From Pseudomonas monsensis (lineage in GTDB: Bacteria > Pseudomonadota > Gammaproteobacteria > Pseudomonadales > Pseudomonadaceae), in NCBI RefSeq assembly GCF_014268495.2, contig NZ_CP077087.1:4219501-4283500 (forward strand): 64,000 nt of DNA. Reading direction: 5' to 3'. A program made the translations under genes and the position numbers. Below are positions 35,236 through 43,295 of this stretch, in pieces. Under the pieces are notes generated by a model. It was not told where the DNA came from. It saw only the letters and a program-made list of their open reading frames with translations, and did not search any database. The stretch's first letter is position 1, and each line of letters opens with the position of its first letter.

Positions 35236-36570
35236 ATGACCCTGCGTGTTCTGTTCGTTTTTCTGTCGAGTGCATGGCTGTCGGTGTCTGCCGCCACCCT
35301 GCCCATCTCTGAAAACGGCCCGGTGTTGCGCATTCAGGGTTCCAACACCATCGGCGCGGCGCTTGGCCCCGCATTGGTCGAGGGCCTGTTGCAGGAACAA
35401 GGCTTGCTCAAAGTCCACCGCGAAACCCCGGACACCGCCAACGAACAACGCGTCGTCGGCCAGACCGCGCAAGGTAAACGCGTGGTCGTGGACATCGCCG
35501 CTCACGGTTCCAGCACCGGCTTCACGGCGCTGAAAGCCGCCGCTGCCGACCTCGCCGCGTCATCCCGTCCGATCAAGGACAGCGAACTGCTGAGCCTGCA
35601 AGCGCTCGGCGACATGAAGAGTCCTGAAGCCGAGCAAGTCATCGCCATCGACGGCCTGGCAATCATCCTGCACCCCGACAATCCGCTGCAGCAGCTCGAC
35701 ACCGAGCAACTGGCGCGGATCTTCGCCGGCGAGGTGAAAACCTGGGAAGCGCTTGGCGGGCGTGGCGGGTCGATTCATTTATATGCGCGTGATGACCAGT
35801 CCGGCACCTACGACACGTTTAAGGAACTGGTCCTCAATCGTCGCGGGAAAAGTCTGAACAGCGCGGCGAAACGCTTTGAGTCCAGCGAGCAATTGTCCGA
35901 CGCGGTCAGCGCCGATCCGCAGGGCATTGGCTTTATCGGTTTGCCCTATGTGCGTCAGGCCAAAGCCGTGGCGATTGCCGATGGCGCGTCGCAATCAATG
36001 CTCCCCTTCAACAGCCTGATCGCCACCGAGGACTATCCGCTGTCGCGGCGCTTGTTCTTCTACCTACCGCCCGACAGCAACCATCCATGGGCGAAGGCGT
36101 TGGTTGCGTTTGCGCAAAGTCCGCAGGGGCAGGCAATCGTCGCAGCCAACGGTTTTATCAGCCAGACCGTACACGCCATGAGCGTCGCGCCGAATGCACT
36201 GATGCCCGAGGGCTATCAATCCCTCAGCCGCCACGCCCAACGTCTGACGGTGAACTTCCGTTTCGAGGAAGGCAGCGCGAACCTGGACAATAAGGCGCGT
36301 CAGGATCTCGCCCGCGTACTCGACTATATAGAACGCCATGACAAAACCGACCGGGCGGTGACGCTGGTGGGCTTTGGTGATGAAAAGGATGACCCGGCGC
36401 GGGCGGATTTATTGTCGAAACTGCGCGCGATGGCGGTGCGACGGGAGTTGGTGAAGAACGGCGTGGTGTTGCGTGAGGTACGCGGGTTTGGCGCGTTGAT
36501 GCCGGTGGCGGCGAACAGCGCGGATGAGGGGCGAATCAAGAATCGGCGGGTTGAGGTTTGGGTGTATTGA
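35236..36570 (+). CDS. PstS-like phosphate-binding protein fused to a C-terminal OmpA domain
   Basis: 444 residues. A signal peptide (about 1-19) is followed by a PBP/PstS-like domain (about 28-300) with the phosphate-loop style motifs RIQGSNTIG, AASSRPIKDSE and DDQSGTYDTF. An OmpA/peptidoglycan-binding domain follows (about 330-444): VNFRFEEGSANLD, LVGFGDEKDD and the terminal AEGRIKNRRVEVWVY-like motif (here SADEGRIKNRRVEV). It is predicted to be periplasmic or envelope-anchored, capturing phosphate near the cell wall. A PHO box upstream supports induction by phosphate starvation. No pst permease genes are adjacent. Confidence 0.85.
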   Translation: MTLRVLFVFLSSAWLSVSAATLPISENGPVLRIQGSNTIGAALGPALVEGLLQEQGLLKVHRETPDTANEQRVVGQTAQGKRVVVDIAAHGSSTGFTALKAAAADLAASSRPIKDSELLSLQALGDMKSPEAEQVIAIDGLAIILHPDNPLQQLDTEQLARIFAGEVKTWEALGGRGGSIHLYARDDQSGTYDTFKELVLNRRGKSLNSAAKRFESSEQLSDAVSADPQGIGFIGLPYVRQAKAVAIADGASQSMLPFNSLIATEDYPLSRRLFFYLPPDSNHPWAKALVAFAQSPQGQAIVAANGFISQTVHAMSVAPNALMPEGYQSLSRHAQRLTVNFRFEEGSANLDNKARQDLARVLDYIERHDKTDRAVTLVGFGDEKDDPARADLLSKLRAMAVRRELVKNGVVLREVRGFGALMPVAANSADEGRIKNRRVEVWVY

Positions 36571-36600
36571 GCCTGATGTTGATGTGTTGAACCTGCTTGC

Positions 36601-36695
36601 GTCATCGCTGGCAAGCCAGCTCCCACAGGTTTTTTGAGCGTACATAAATTTTGTGTACGACTCGGACACTGTGGGAGCTCGCTTGCCAGCGATGA
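36601..36695. repeat. REPIN-type doublet, family B
   Basis: Arms CATCGCTGGCAAGCCAGCTC and the inverse with one substitution (AGCTCGCTTGCCAGCG). It separates convergent genes. Confidence 0.8.
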
Positions 36696-36714
36696 ACGAT
36701 AACTCAGTCCAGGA

Positions 36715-37944
36715 TCAGCGCTCGCTGCGCAGCATCTCTTTCGGCACATACTTGCCGATCTCGAACTTGCCAATCGCTGCGCGGTGCACTTCGTCCGGGC
36801 CGTCGGCCAGGCGCAGGGTGCGCTGCATGGCGTACATGTAGGCCAGCGGGAAATCGTTCGACACCCCGGCCCCGCCATGCATCTGGATCGCCCGGTCGAT
36901 CACCCGCAGCGCCACATTCGGCGCAACCACCTTGATCTGCGCGATCTCGCTCTTCGCCACTTTGTTACCGACGGTGTCCATCATGTAGGCCGCTTTCAAT
37001 GTCAGCAGGCGTGCCATGTCGATTTCCATCCGCGAGTCGGCGATCTTGTCGACATTCCCGCCCAGACGCGCCAAGGGTTTGCCGAACGCGGTGCGACTCA
37101 CTGAACGCTTGCACATCAATTCCAGCGCACGCTCGGCCATGCCGATCGAACGCATGCAGTGGTGAATGCGGCCTGGGCCAAGTCGCCCCTGAGCGATTTC
37201 GAAACCGCGGCCCTCACCGAGCAGAACGTTTTCGTACGGCACTCGCACGTTGTCGAACAGCACTTCGGCGTGACCGTGGGGCGCATCGTCATAACCGAAT
37301 ACCGGTAGCGGACGGAGGATTTTCACCCCGGGGGTGTCGACCGGCACGAGGATCATCGAGTGCTGGGCGTGACGCGGAGCGTCGGGATTGCTCAGGCCCA
37401 TGAAGATCAGGATCTTGCAACGCGGATCGCACGCGCCGGAGGTCCACCACTTCTTGCCGTTGATCACCCACTCGTCGCCATCGCGCACGGCGCGGGCGGC
37501 CATGTTGGTGGCGTCGGACGAGGCAACGTCCGGTTCGGTCATGGCGAACGCCGAACGGATCTCGCCGCGCAGCAGCGGTTCGAGCCAGCGCTGTTTCTGT
37601 TCTTCATTGGCGTAGCGCACCAGCACTTCCATGTTGCCGGTGTCCGGCGCCGAGCAGTTGAACGGCTCAGGACCGAGCAACGAGCGGCCCATGATTTCCG
37701 CCAGGGGTGCGTATTCCAGGTTGGTGAGGCCGGCGCCGAGTTCTGACTCGGGCAGAAACAAGTTCCACAGACCTTCAGCCTTCGCCCTGGCTTTGAGCTC
37801 TTCCATGATCGCCGTTGGTTGCCACCGATCGCCTTCGGCAACCTGGCGTTCGAACACGGCTTCGGCCGGGTAAACGTAAGTGTCCATGAACGCGGTCACG
37901 CGCTCACGCAGTTCTTGCACCTTGGGCGAATAAGCGAAATCCAT
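36715..37944 (-). CDS. acyl-CoA dehydrogenase family protein
   Basis: 409 residues from the ATG at 37944 (MDFAYSPKVQELRERV), 10 bases after an AAGG site; the frame extends 14 codons upstream without support. FAD-dependent alpha,beta-desaturase. It shows AMTEPDVASSDATN and INGKKWWTSGACDP (FAD/substrate region), the helix LGPGRIHHCMRSIGMAERAL and the C-terminal QMHGGAGVSNDFPLA. The G-x-G-R-I-H-H-C-M-R pattern is that of the ACAD10/11-like subgroup. The chain length of the substrate is unknown. Divergent from a LysR regulator, which probably controls it. Confidence 0.85.
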   Translation of the reverse strand: MDFAYSPKVQELRERVTAFMDTYVYPAEAVFERQVAEGDRWQPTAIMEELKARAKAEGLWNLFLPESELGAGLTNLEYAPLAEIMGRSLLGPEPFNCSAPDTGNMEVLVRYANEEQKQRWLEPLLRGEIRSAFAMTEPDVASSDATNMAARAVRDGDEWVINGKKWWTSGACDPRCKILIFMGLSNPDAPRHAQHSMILVPVDTPGVKILRPLPVFGYDDAPHGHAEVLFDNVRVPYENVLLGEGRGFEIAQGRLGPGRIHHCMRSIGMAERALELMCKRSVSRTAFGKPLARLGGNVDKIADSRMEIDMARLLTLKAAYMMDTVGNKVAKSEIAQIKVVAPNVALRVIDRAIQMHGGAGVSNDFPLAYMYAMQRTLRLADGPDEVHRAAIGKFEIGKYVPKEMLRSER

Positions 37945-38115
37945 GAGCGAATACCTTCTGTGGCAGAGGTTGTTTAAGTCATGCATTCGATGCTAGAACA
38001 GCGCTGATAATTTACCTAGCCTATTCTCGGCGTGTATAAACATTCATCACCGATATATGATTCACTGATCATCAGCCCCTGAACACTCGCCCCTAAAAAC
38101 AAGAGAAGCCGCGTT

Positions 38116-39051
38116 ATGAATCTGAGTAAGGTCGACCTCAACCTTTTCATCGTCTTCGACGCGATCTACACCGAAGCCAACCTGACCCGCGCCGGGCAGA
38201 TTGTCGGCATCACCCAGCCGGCGGTGTCCAACGCCCTGGCGCGGTTGCGTGAAACCTTCAACGACCCGCTGTTCGTGCGCACAGCCCAGGGCATGGTGCC
38301 GACGCCGATGGCGCAGAACATCATCGGCCCGGTGCGCAACGCCCTGTCGCTGCTGCGCGTATCGGTTCAGGAAAGCCGCATTTTCAACCCGGCGCAAGCG
38401 GTCAAGACCTACCGCATCAGCATGACCGACCTCACCGAAGCGGTGATTCTGCCGCCGCTGTTCCAGCGCCTGCGTCGTCTGGCGCCGACGGTGATCATCG
38501 AAAGTTTTCTGTCCAAACGCCGGGAAACCACCAAGGAACTGGCCGCCGGGCGCCTCGACTTCGCCGTGGATGCGCCGCTCAACACCGACCCGCAGGTGCG
38601 CCACGTCAAATTGATGGAAGACCGTTACGTCTGCGCGATGCGCAAGGGTCACCCCATGGCGGGCAAGGAAAAACTGTCGCTGGATGATTACCTGTCGCTG
38701 ACCCACATCCATATTTCCAGCCGCCGCAGCGGCCTGGGGTATGTCGATCTGGCCCTCGGCAAAATGGGCATTCAGCGCAAGATTGCCCTGCGCTCGCAGC
38801 ACTATCTGATGGCATCGCAGGTGATGCAACAGACCGACATGGTCATGACGGTGCCGGAGCGGTTTGCCCGACGCCATGAACTGCAGGCGTTCAATTTACC
38901 GGTGAATGATGTGCCGCCGGTGGAAACGCACCTGTATTGGCATGAAAGCACCGATCAGGATCCGGCCAATCGCTGGATGCGAGAACAGATGATCGAGTTG
39001 TGCCAGCAGGTGACGGCGCAGGAGAAGAAGCTGGATAAGCAGGCGGTTTGA
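38116..39051 (+). CDS. LysR-family transcriptional regulator
   Basis: 311 residues. N-terminal winged helix-turn-helix (about 5-65: TEANLTRAGQIVGITQPAVS), then the LysR effector-binding fold. It lies divergent from the acyl-CoA dehydrogenase gene with 171 bp between them, the classic arrangement for a LysR activator and its target. The effector is unknown, presumably an acyl or carboxylate compound. Confidence 0.88.
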   Translation: MNLSKVDLNLFIVFDAIYTEANLTRAGQIVGITQPAVSNALARLRETFNDPLFVRTAQGMVPTPMAQNIIGPVRNALSLLRVSVQESRIFNPAQAVKTYRISMTDLTEAVILPPLFQRLRRLAPTVIIESFLSKRRETTKELAAGRLDFAVDAPLNTDPQVRHVKLMEDRYVCAMRKGHPMAGKEKLSLDDYLSLTHIHISSRRSGLGYVDLALGKMGIQRKIALRSQHYLMASQVMQQTDMVMTVPERFARRHELQAFNLPVNDVPPVETHLYWHESTDQDPANRWMREQMIELCQQVTAQEKKLDKQAV

Positions 39052-39060
39052 AGAAAGAGC

Positions 39061-39129
39061 AAAAGATCGCAGCCTTCGGCAGCTCCTGCACAGACAGGTG
39101 CAGGAGTCGCCCAAGGCTGCGATCCTTTT
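39061..39129. repeat. large hairpin after the LysR gene (terminator-like, AAAAGATCGCAGCC type)
   Basis: AAAAGATCGCAGCCTT pairs with AAGGCTGCGATCCTTTT, with an inner stem CTCCTGCAC/GTGCAGGAG. Bidirectional terminator shape between the LysR gene and liuR. A related GATCGCAG hairpin lies at 51752-51790. Confidence 0.7.
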
Positions 39130-39134
39130 CTTGC

Positions 39135-39150
39135 TTGACGTAAACGTCAA
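39135..39150. promoter_or_regulatory. LiuR operator and promoter of liuR-liuE
   Basis: The palindrome TTGACGTAAACGTCAA lies 43 bp upstream of the liuR ATG. Its first hexamer, TTGACG, can serve as the -35 element, with TAGCTT (39159-39164) 18 bp on as a -10. A long -35/-10 spacer covered by the operator is the normal layout for MerR-family regulators. It matches the ACGT-N2-ACGT core of the two sites before liuA. Confidence 0.78.
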
Positions 39151-39193
39151 CCAGCCATTAGCTTAGCGCCAAGACCTTCTTTCGAGCGCTTTC

Positions 39194-39592
39194 ATGAGCA
39201 GTCAGACCTACAGTATTTCCGACCTCGCCCGCGAGCTGGACATCACCACCCGGGCGATCCGTTTTTATGAAGAACAAGGCCTGCTCAGCCCCGAGCGTCG
39301 CGGTCAGGAACGCATCTATTCGCCCCGCGACAAGGTCAGCCTGAAGCTCATCCTGCGCGGCAAGCGCATCGGTTTTTCCCTGGCCGAATGCCGCGAACTG
39401 ATCGAACTCTACGACCCCTCCAGCGGTAACACCAAACAGCTCAACAGCATGCTGGCGAAAATCAGCGAGCGTCGCGAACAACTGGAGCAACAGTTGCTCG
39501 ACATTGAGCAGATGAAGCTGGAACTCGATACCGCCGAAGAGCGCTGCGTGCAGGCGCTGGAGCAGACGCTCAAGAGCCAGCAGGCCATCTGA
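39194..39592 (+). CDS. liuR: MerR-family regulator of leucine/isovalerate catabolism
   Basis: 132 residues. N-terminal MerR helix-turn-helix (YSISDLARELDITTRAIRFY) with the wing around PERRGQERIYSPRD, a middle helix and a C-terminal coiled coil for dimerisation (about 80-125). No metal-binding Cys cluster. Position ahead of liuE and matching operators upstream of itself and of liuA identify it as LiuR, which represses the liu genes and is relieved by a branched-chain acyl intermediate in other bacteria. Confidence 0.9.
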   Translation: MSSQTYSISDLARELDITTRAIRFYEEQGLLSPERRGQERIYSPRDKVSLKLILRGKRIGFSLAECRELIELYDPSSGNTKQLNSMLAKISERREQLEQQLLDIEQMKLELDTAEERCVQALEQTLKSQQAI

Positions 39593-39610
39593 CAAACAAC
39601 ACAAATCCCC

Positions 39611-39701
39611 CTGTAGGAGTGAGCCTGCTCGCGATAGCGGTGTATCAGTCAAGCAGTTTTTATCTGGCACTCCGCGATCGCGAGCAGGCTCACTCCTACA
39701 G
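39611..39701. repeat. REPIN-type doublet, family C (GTAGGAGTGAGCCTGCTCGCG)
   Basis: Arms CTGTAGGAGTGAGCCTGCTC and its exact inverse, about 45 bp apart, between liuR and liuE. Confidence 0.85.
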
Positions 39702-39736
39702 GGGTTCTCCACGAATTTACCAGAGCAGGTCCGCCC

Positions 39737-40636
39737 ATGTCCCTCCCCTCCCAAGTACGCCTGATCGAAGTCGGCCCGCGCGATGGCCTGCAGAACGAAG
39801 CCCAACCGATCAGCGTGGCCGACAAGGTGCAACTGGTCGATGCACTCAGCGCTGCCGGTCTTGGCTATATAGAAGTCGGCAGTTTCGTTTCGCCCAAGTG
39901 GGTACCGCAAATGGCCGGTTCGGCTGAGGTGTTCGCGCAGATTCAGCGCAAGCCCGGCGTCACCTACGGTGCATTGGCGCCGAACCTGCGCGGTTTTGAA
40001 GACGCCCTCGCCGCCGGGGTCAAGGAAGTCGCGGTGTTCGCCGCCGCCTCCGAAGCGTTCTCGCAGCGCAACATCAACTGCTCGATCAGCGAAAGCCTGG
40101 CGCGCTTCGCACCGATCATGGAAGCCGCAAAACAGCACGGCGTTACCGTGCGCGGTTACGTGTCTTGCGTGCTCGGGTGCCCGTACGAAGGCACGGTCGC
40201 CCCCGAGCAAGTGGCGATGGTCGCCCGCGAGCTGTATGCGATGGGCTGCTATGAAGTGTCCCTCGGCGACACCATCGGCACCGGCACGGCGGGCGCGACT
40301 CGCCGTCTGTTCGAGGTGGTGTCGGCGCAAGTGCCACGGGAAAAACTCGCCGGGCACTTCCACGACACCTACGGCCAGGCCATGGCCAACATCTATGCCA
40401 GCCTGCTCGAAGGTATTGCCGTGTTCGACAGCTCTATCGCAGGGCTGGGCGGCTGCCCGTACGCCAAAGGCGCGAGCGGTAACGTGGCCACCGAAGATGT
40501 GGTGTACCTGCTCAATGGCCTCGGTATTCAGACCGGTATCGACCTGGACGCCTTGATTGCCGCGGGTCAGCAAATCAGTGCCGTGCTCGGTCGCCCGAGC
40601 GGTTCGCGCGTGGCCAAGGCCCGTAGCGCACAGTGA
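39737..40636 (+). CDS. liuE: hydroxymethylglutaryl-CoA lyase
   Basis: Cleaves HMG-CoA to acetoacetate and acetyl-CoA, the last step of leucine degradation. 299 residues, TIM-barrel HMGL family: EVGPRDGLQNE near the N-terminus (catalytic Arg-Asp), SVSCVLGCPYEG-type segment (here YVSCVLGCPYEG), GDTIGTGT, HFHDTYGQA metal ligands and the GLGGCPYAKGASGN signature with the catalytic Cys. It is also called mvaB. The gene is separated from liuABCD by CrcY and an opposite-strand synthetase. Confidence 0.95.
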   Translation: MSLPSQVRLIEVGPRDGLQNEAQPISVADKVQLVDALSAAGLGYIEVGSFVSPKWVPQMAGSAEVFAQIQRKPGVTYGALAPNLRGFEDALAAGVKEVAVFAAASEAFSQRNINCSISESLARFAPIMEAAKQHGVTVRGYVSCVLGCPYEGTVAPEQVAMVARELYAMGCYEVSLGDTIGTGTAGATRRLFEVVSAQVPREKLAGHFHDTYGQAMANIYASLLEGIAVFDSSIAGLGGCPYAKGASGNVATEDVVYLLNGLGIQTGIDLDALIAAGQQISAVLGRPSGSRVAKARSAQ

Positions 40637-40644
40637 GGGGATGG

Positions 40645-40687
40645 GTGTTACCGCTGCGTCCGAAATGTGGACGCAAGCGGGTAACAC
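40645..40687. promoter_or_regulatory. CbrB-type upstream activating palindrome of crcY
   Basis: GTGTTACCGCTGCGTCC on the left is mirrored by GGACGCAAGCGGGTAACAC on the right. The outer GTTAC...GTAAC arms fit the binding pattern I recall for the NtrC-type activator CbrB. The site lies about 80 bp upstream of the -24 element. Confidence 0.7.
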
Positions 40688-40767
40688 GGAAACAAATTGT
40701 CTGGTTCTGCCTGATCAAAAAATCCTGAAAAATCTTAAGACATTGATTTATAAGGCATTTTAAAAGT

Positions 40768-40783
40768 TGGCACGGCTTCTGCT
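40768..40783 (+). promoter_or_regulatory. sigma-54 promoter of crcY
   Basis: TGGCACGGCTTCTGCT has a perfect -24 TGGCAC and a -12 TGCT at correct spacing. Transcription should begin near 40793. Confidence 0.85.
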
Positions 40784-40792
40784 ATCTCTATG

Positions 40793-41170
40793 GCATAACA
40801 AGAATAAAAAGCAGCAAACCAATAAAAATAAGACGTACCGACTCTGACATAACAAAAACAACACGGCAGAGACGCAGCTAACAGATTTTTTTGGAGAAGG
40901 TGTGCTTTTCAGGGTGCTCTCAGGAGTGACCCGCAACCGGGCAGAGAACAATAAAACTACCTTCAGGTAGCTCCCGAATCGGTTGGATCGTTTAACGAGA
41001 AAGCAGATCAGCGCTCAAAAAAATACGTTTGCTCTTGACCCCGGATGGGGGTCGCCAAAAACAGCGGTAAAGGGCAACGGTTGCCAAAAACAACAACAGA
41101 CCGCCCCTCAATAATAAAAAGAGCACGCGACGACAAAATTAAAGGGGAGCCTCGGCTCCCCTTTGTGCTT
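40793..41170 (+). ncRNA. crcY: CrcY small RNA (Crc/Hfq sequestering)
   Basis: The region starts GCATAACAAGAATAAAAAGC, like the starts of CrcZ-type RNAs, and carries many A-rich AAYAA-type stretches (for example CATAACAAAAACAACAC and CCAAAAACAACAACAG), which bind Hfq with Crc and titrate them away from target mRNAs. It has a CbrB-type enhancer, a sigma-54 promoter and a terminator. Predicted length is about 375 nt, near the roughly 370 nt I recall for CrcY. Its place directly after the HMG-CoA lyase gene also fits crcY of P. putida. It signals a poor carbon supply and relieves catabolite repression. CrcX or CrcZ are the alternatives. Confidence 0.85.
41141..41170 (+). terminator. rho-independent terminator of crcY
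   Basis: AAAGGGGAGCC-TC-GGCTCCCCTTT is a perfect 11-bp stem, followed by a short T-rich stretch (GTGCTTT). Confidence 0.85.
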
Positions 41171-41200
41171 TCTGCGATTCCTGAATCCCCCCAAATCCCC

Positions 41201-41290
41201 TGTCGGAGTGAGCCTGCTCGCGATGCCGGTGCATCAGTCAATATTTGCATCGACTGACACACCGCAATCGCGAGCAGGCTCACTCCTACA
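41201..41290. repeat. REPIN-type doublet, family C
   Basis: Arms TGTCGGAGTGAGCCTGCTCG and CGAGCAGGCTCACTCCTACA with one mismatch, between the crcY terminator and the acyl-CoA synthetase stop. Confidence 0.8.
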
Positions 41291-41301
41291 TTTGATCCCT
41301 A

Positions 41302-42999
41302 TCAAGCCTGCTTTTCGCGTAGTTCTTCGATGCTGACTTCACGCATCCTGAATTTCTGGATCTTGCCCGTCACCGTCATCGGAAAATCCTCGACGAACTT
41401 GAAGTAACGCGGCGTCTTGAAGTGCGCAATGCGCTCCTTGCACCAAGTTTGCAATTCCAGCTCGGTGGCACTGTGGCCCGGGTGGAATTTGATCCAGGCA
41501 ACAATCTCCTCACCATAGCGCGAGCACGGAATGCCGATCACCTGCACATCCGCCACGGCCGGATGGGTGAAGAAAAACTCCTCCAGCTCACGCGGGTAGA
41601 TGTTCTCGCCACCACGAATGATCATGTCCTTGTTGCGCCCGGCGATGTTCACATAGCCCTCGGCGTTCATGCTCGCCAGGTCGCCGGTGTGCATCCAGCC
41701 CGCCTCATCAATGGCTTCGGCAGTGGCCTGCGGGTTGTTCCAGTAGCCGAGCATCACGCTGTAACCGCGGGTGCACAGTTCACCGATGGTGCCACGCGGC
41801 ACCAGATTGCCGGCTTCGTCGATGATCTTGCTTTCCAGCTGCGGCTGGGTGCGGCCGACGGTGGTCACGCGCAATTCAAGCTCATCGTTTGGCCCGGTCT
41901 GCAGCGACACCGGGCTGGTTTCGGTCATGCCGTAGGCGATCTGCACTTCGCTCATGTGCATCTCGTTGATGACTCGCCGCATCACTTCGATCGGGCACGT
42001 GGCACCGGCCATGATCCCGGTGCGCAGGCTCGACAGATCGAATTCGCCACGTTGCGGCTGGTCGAGCATGGCGATGAACATGGTCGGCACGCCATACAGA
42101 CCGGTGGCTTTCTCTTCGACCACGGCGTGCAGGGTCAGCAACGGATCGAAAGCGTCGTTGGGGTAAATCATCGTGCTGCCATGGGTAATGCAGCCGAGAT
42201 TGCCCATGACCATGCCGAAGCAGTGATACAGCGGCACCGGGATCACCAGGCGATCGGCAGGCGTCAGGCCGATGCTTTCGCCGACCATGTAGCCGTTGTT
42301 GAGGATGTTGTAGTGACTGAGGGTCGCGCCCTTGGGGAAACCGGTGGTGCCGGAGGTGTACTGAATGTTGACCGCTTGATCGAAGTGCAGGCTGTCACTG
42401 CGTTCGTGTAGTTGTTCGGGAGAGATGCTGGTGGCCAGATCAGCCAGTTGCGACCACGCCAGAAAACCTGACGGTGGTTGCGCGTCAAGACTGATTACCC
42501 CTCGCAGTTCGGGGAGGCGTTCGCTGCGCAACTGGCCAATGGATTGCTCGGCCAGTTCCGGCACCAACCCTTGCAACAGGGTGTGGTAGTTGGAGGACTT
42601 GAACGCTCCGGCACAGACCAGCCATTGGCAGCCGGATTGCTTGAGCACGTACTCGAGTTCGGTGCTGCGGTAGGCCGGGTTGATGTTGACCAGAATCACG
42701 CCGATCTTCGCCGTGGCGATTTGCGTGATGCACCATTGCGCGCAGTTTGGCGCCCAGATTCCGAGCCGATCGCCCGCCTGCATACCCAGCGCCAGCAGCG
42801 CTCTGGCGTGCAGGTCCACCGCATCGGCCAGTTGTCGCCAGGAATAGCGCAGTTGCTGATGGCGCACGACGAGCGCTTCACCGTCAGGATATTGCGCGGC
42901 GGTGTGATCGAACTTCTGCCCGATGGTCATCGCCAGCAGGGCTTTGTCCTGAGAACCACGGGTGTAGCTGCGCTGCGGGTTTGCACTGGGTTGATCCAT
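41302..42999 (-). CDS. AMP-dependent fatty acyl-CoA synthetase
   Basis: 565 residues. ANL-family adenylating enzyme: P-loop YTSGTTGFPKGAT near residue 218, IAYGMTETSPVS, the hinge-region GWMHTGDLASMN, RNKDMIIRGGENIYP and the C-terminal catalytic Lys in TVTGKIQKFRMRE. Activates a carboxylic acid to its CoA ester, most like medium-chain or ACSF2-type enzymes. It sits on the opposite strand inside the liu region, so it may supply acyl-CoA to this pathway. No LiuR operator lies directly upstream in its direction other than the shared 43182-43241 region, 183 bp away. Exact substrate unknown. Confidence 0.85.
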   Translation of the reverse strand: MDQPSANPQRSYTRGSQDKALLAMTIGQKFDHTAAQYPDGEALVVRHQQLRYSWRQLADAVDLHARALLALGMQAGDRLGIWAPNCAQWCITQIATAKIGVILVNINPAYRSTELEYVLKQSGCQWLVCAGAFKSSNYHTLLQGLVPELAEQSIGQLRSERLPELRGVISLDAQPPSGFLAWSQLADLATSISPEQLHERSDSLHFDQAVNIQYTSGTTGFPKGATLSHYNILNNGYMVGESIGLTPADRLVIPVPLYHCFGMVMGNLGCITHGSTMIYPNDAFDPLLTLHAVVEEKATGLYGVPTMFIAMLDQPQRGEFDLSSLRTGIMAGATCPIEVMRRVINEMHMSEVQIAYGMTETSPVSLQTGPNDELELRVTTVGRTQPQLESKIIDEAGNLVPRGTIGELCTRGYSVMLGYWNNPQATAEAIDEAGWMHTGDLASMNAEGYVNIAGRNKDMIIRGGENIYPRELEEFFFTHPAVADVQVIGIPCSRYGEEIVAWIKFHPGHSATELELQTWCKERIAHFKTPRYFKFVEDFPMTVTGKIQKFRMREVSIEELREKQA

Positions 43000-43046
43000 G
43001 ACGACCCCTATTGTCTTTATTTATGGGTTTGTCGGATTTAATCCCG

Positions 43047-43135
43047 GTGGGAGCGAGCTTGCTCGCGAAGAGGCCAGCGGATTCAGCATCCATGTTGACT
43101 GATCTGACGCTTTCGCGAGCAAGCTCGCTCCCACA
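43047..43135. repeat. REPIN-type doublet, family A
   Basis: Arms GTGGGAGCGAGCTTGCTCGC and the inverse, between the synthetase start and the LiuR operators. Confidence 0.85.
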
Positions 43136-43181
43136 AGGTCTGCTCCGCTTCAATCTTGAACTGCCCTTACTCTGGCTCAAG

Positions 43182-43241
43182 TTGACGTTAACGTAAAGGG
43201 TGATTGACAGCCATCCGCCGCAGGCTTACGTTAACGTAAAG
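43182..43241. promoter_or_regulatory. two LiuR operators before liuA
   Basis: TTGACGTTAACGTAAA at 43182-43197 and CTTACGTTAACGTAAAG at 43225-43241, centres 43 bp apart. Both contain the ACGTTAACGT core. The first carries a TTGACG -35 candidate. They match the liuR-promoter palindrome at 39135. Confidence 0.85.
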
Positions 43242-43295
43242 GTGAGAGCCGTTCGACCGCCCTCCCCACCCTACAAAAAAGCCAAAAGGTGACCC

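Noticed and set aside
39158..40687. 509-codon minus-strand frame across liuR and liuE
   Set aside because: Crosses two genes and a REPIN on the opposite strand; it is not a gene.
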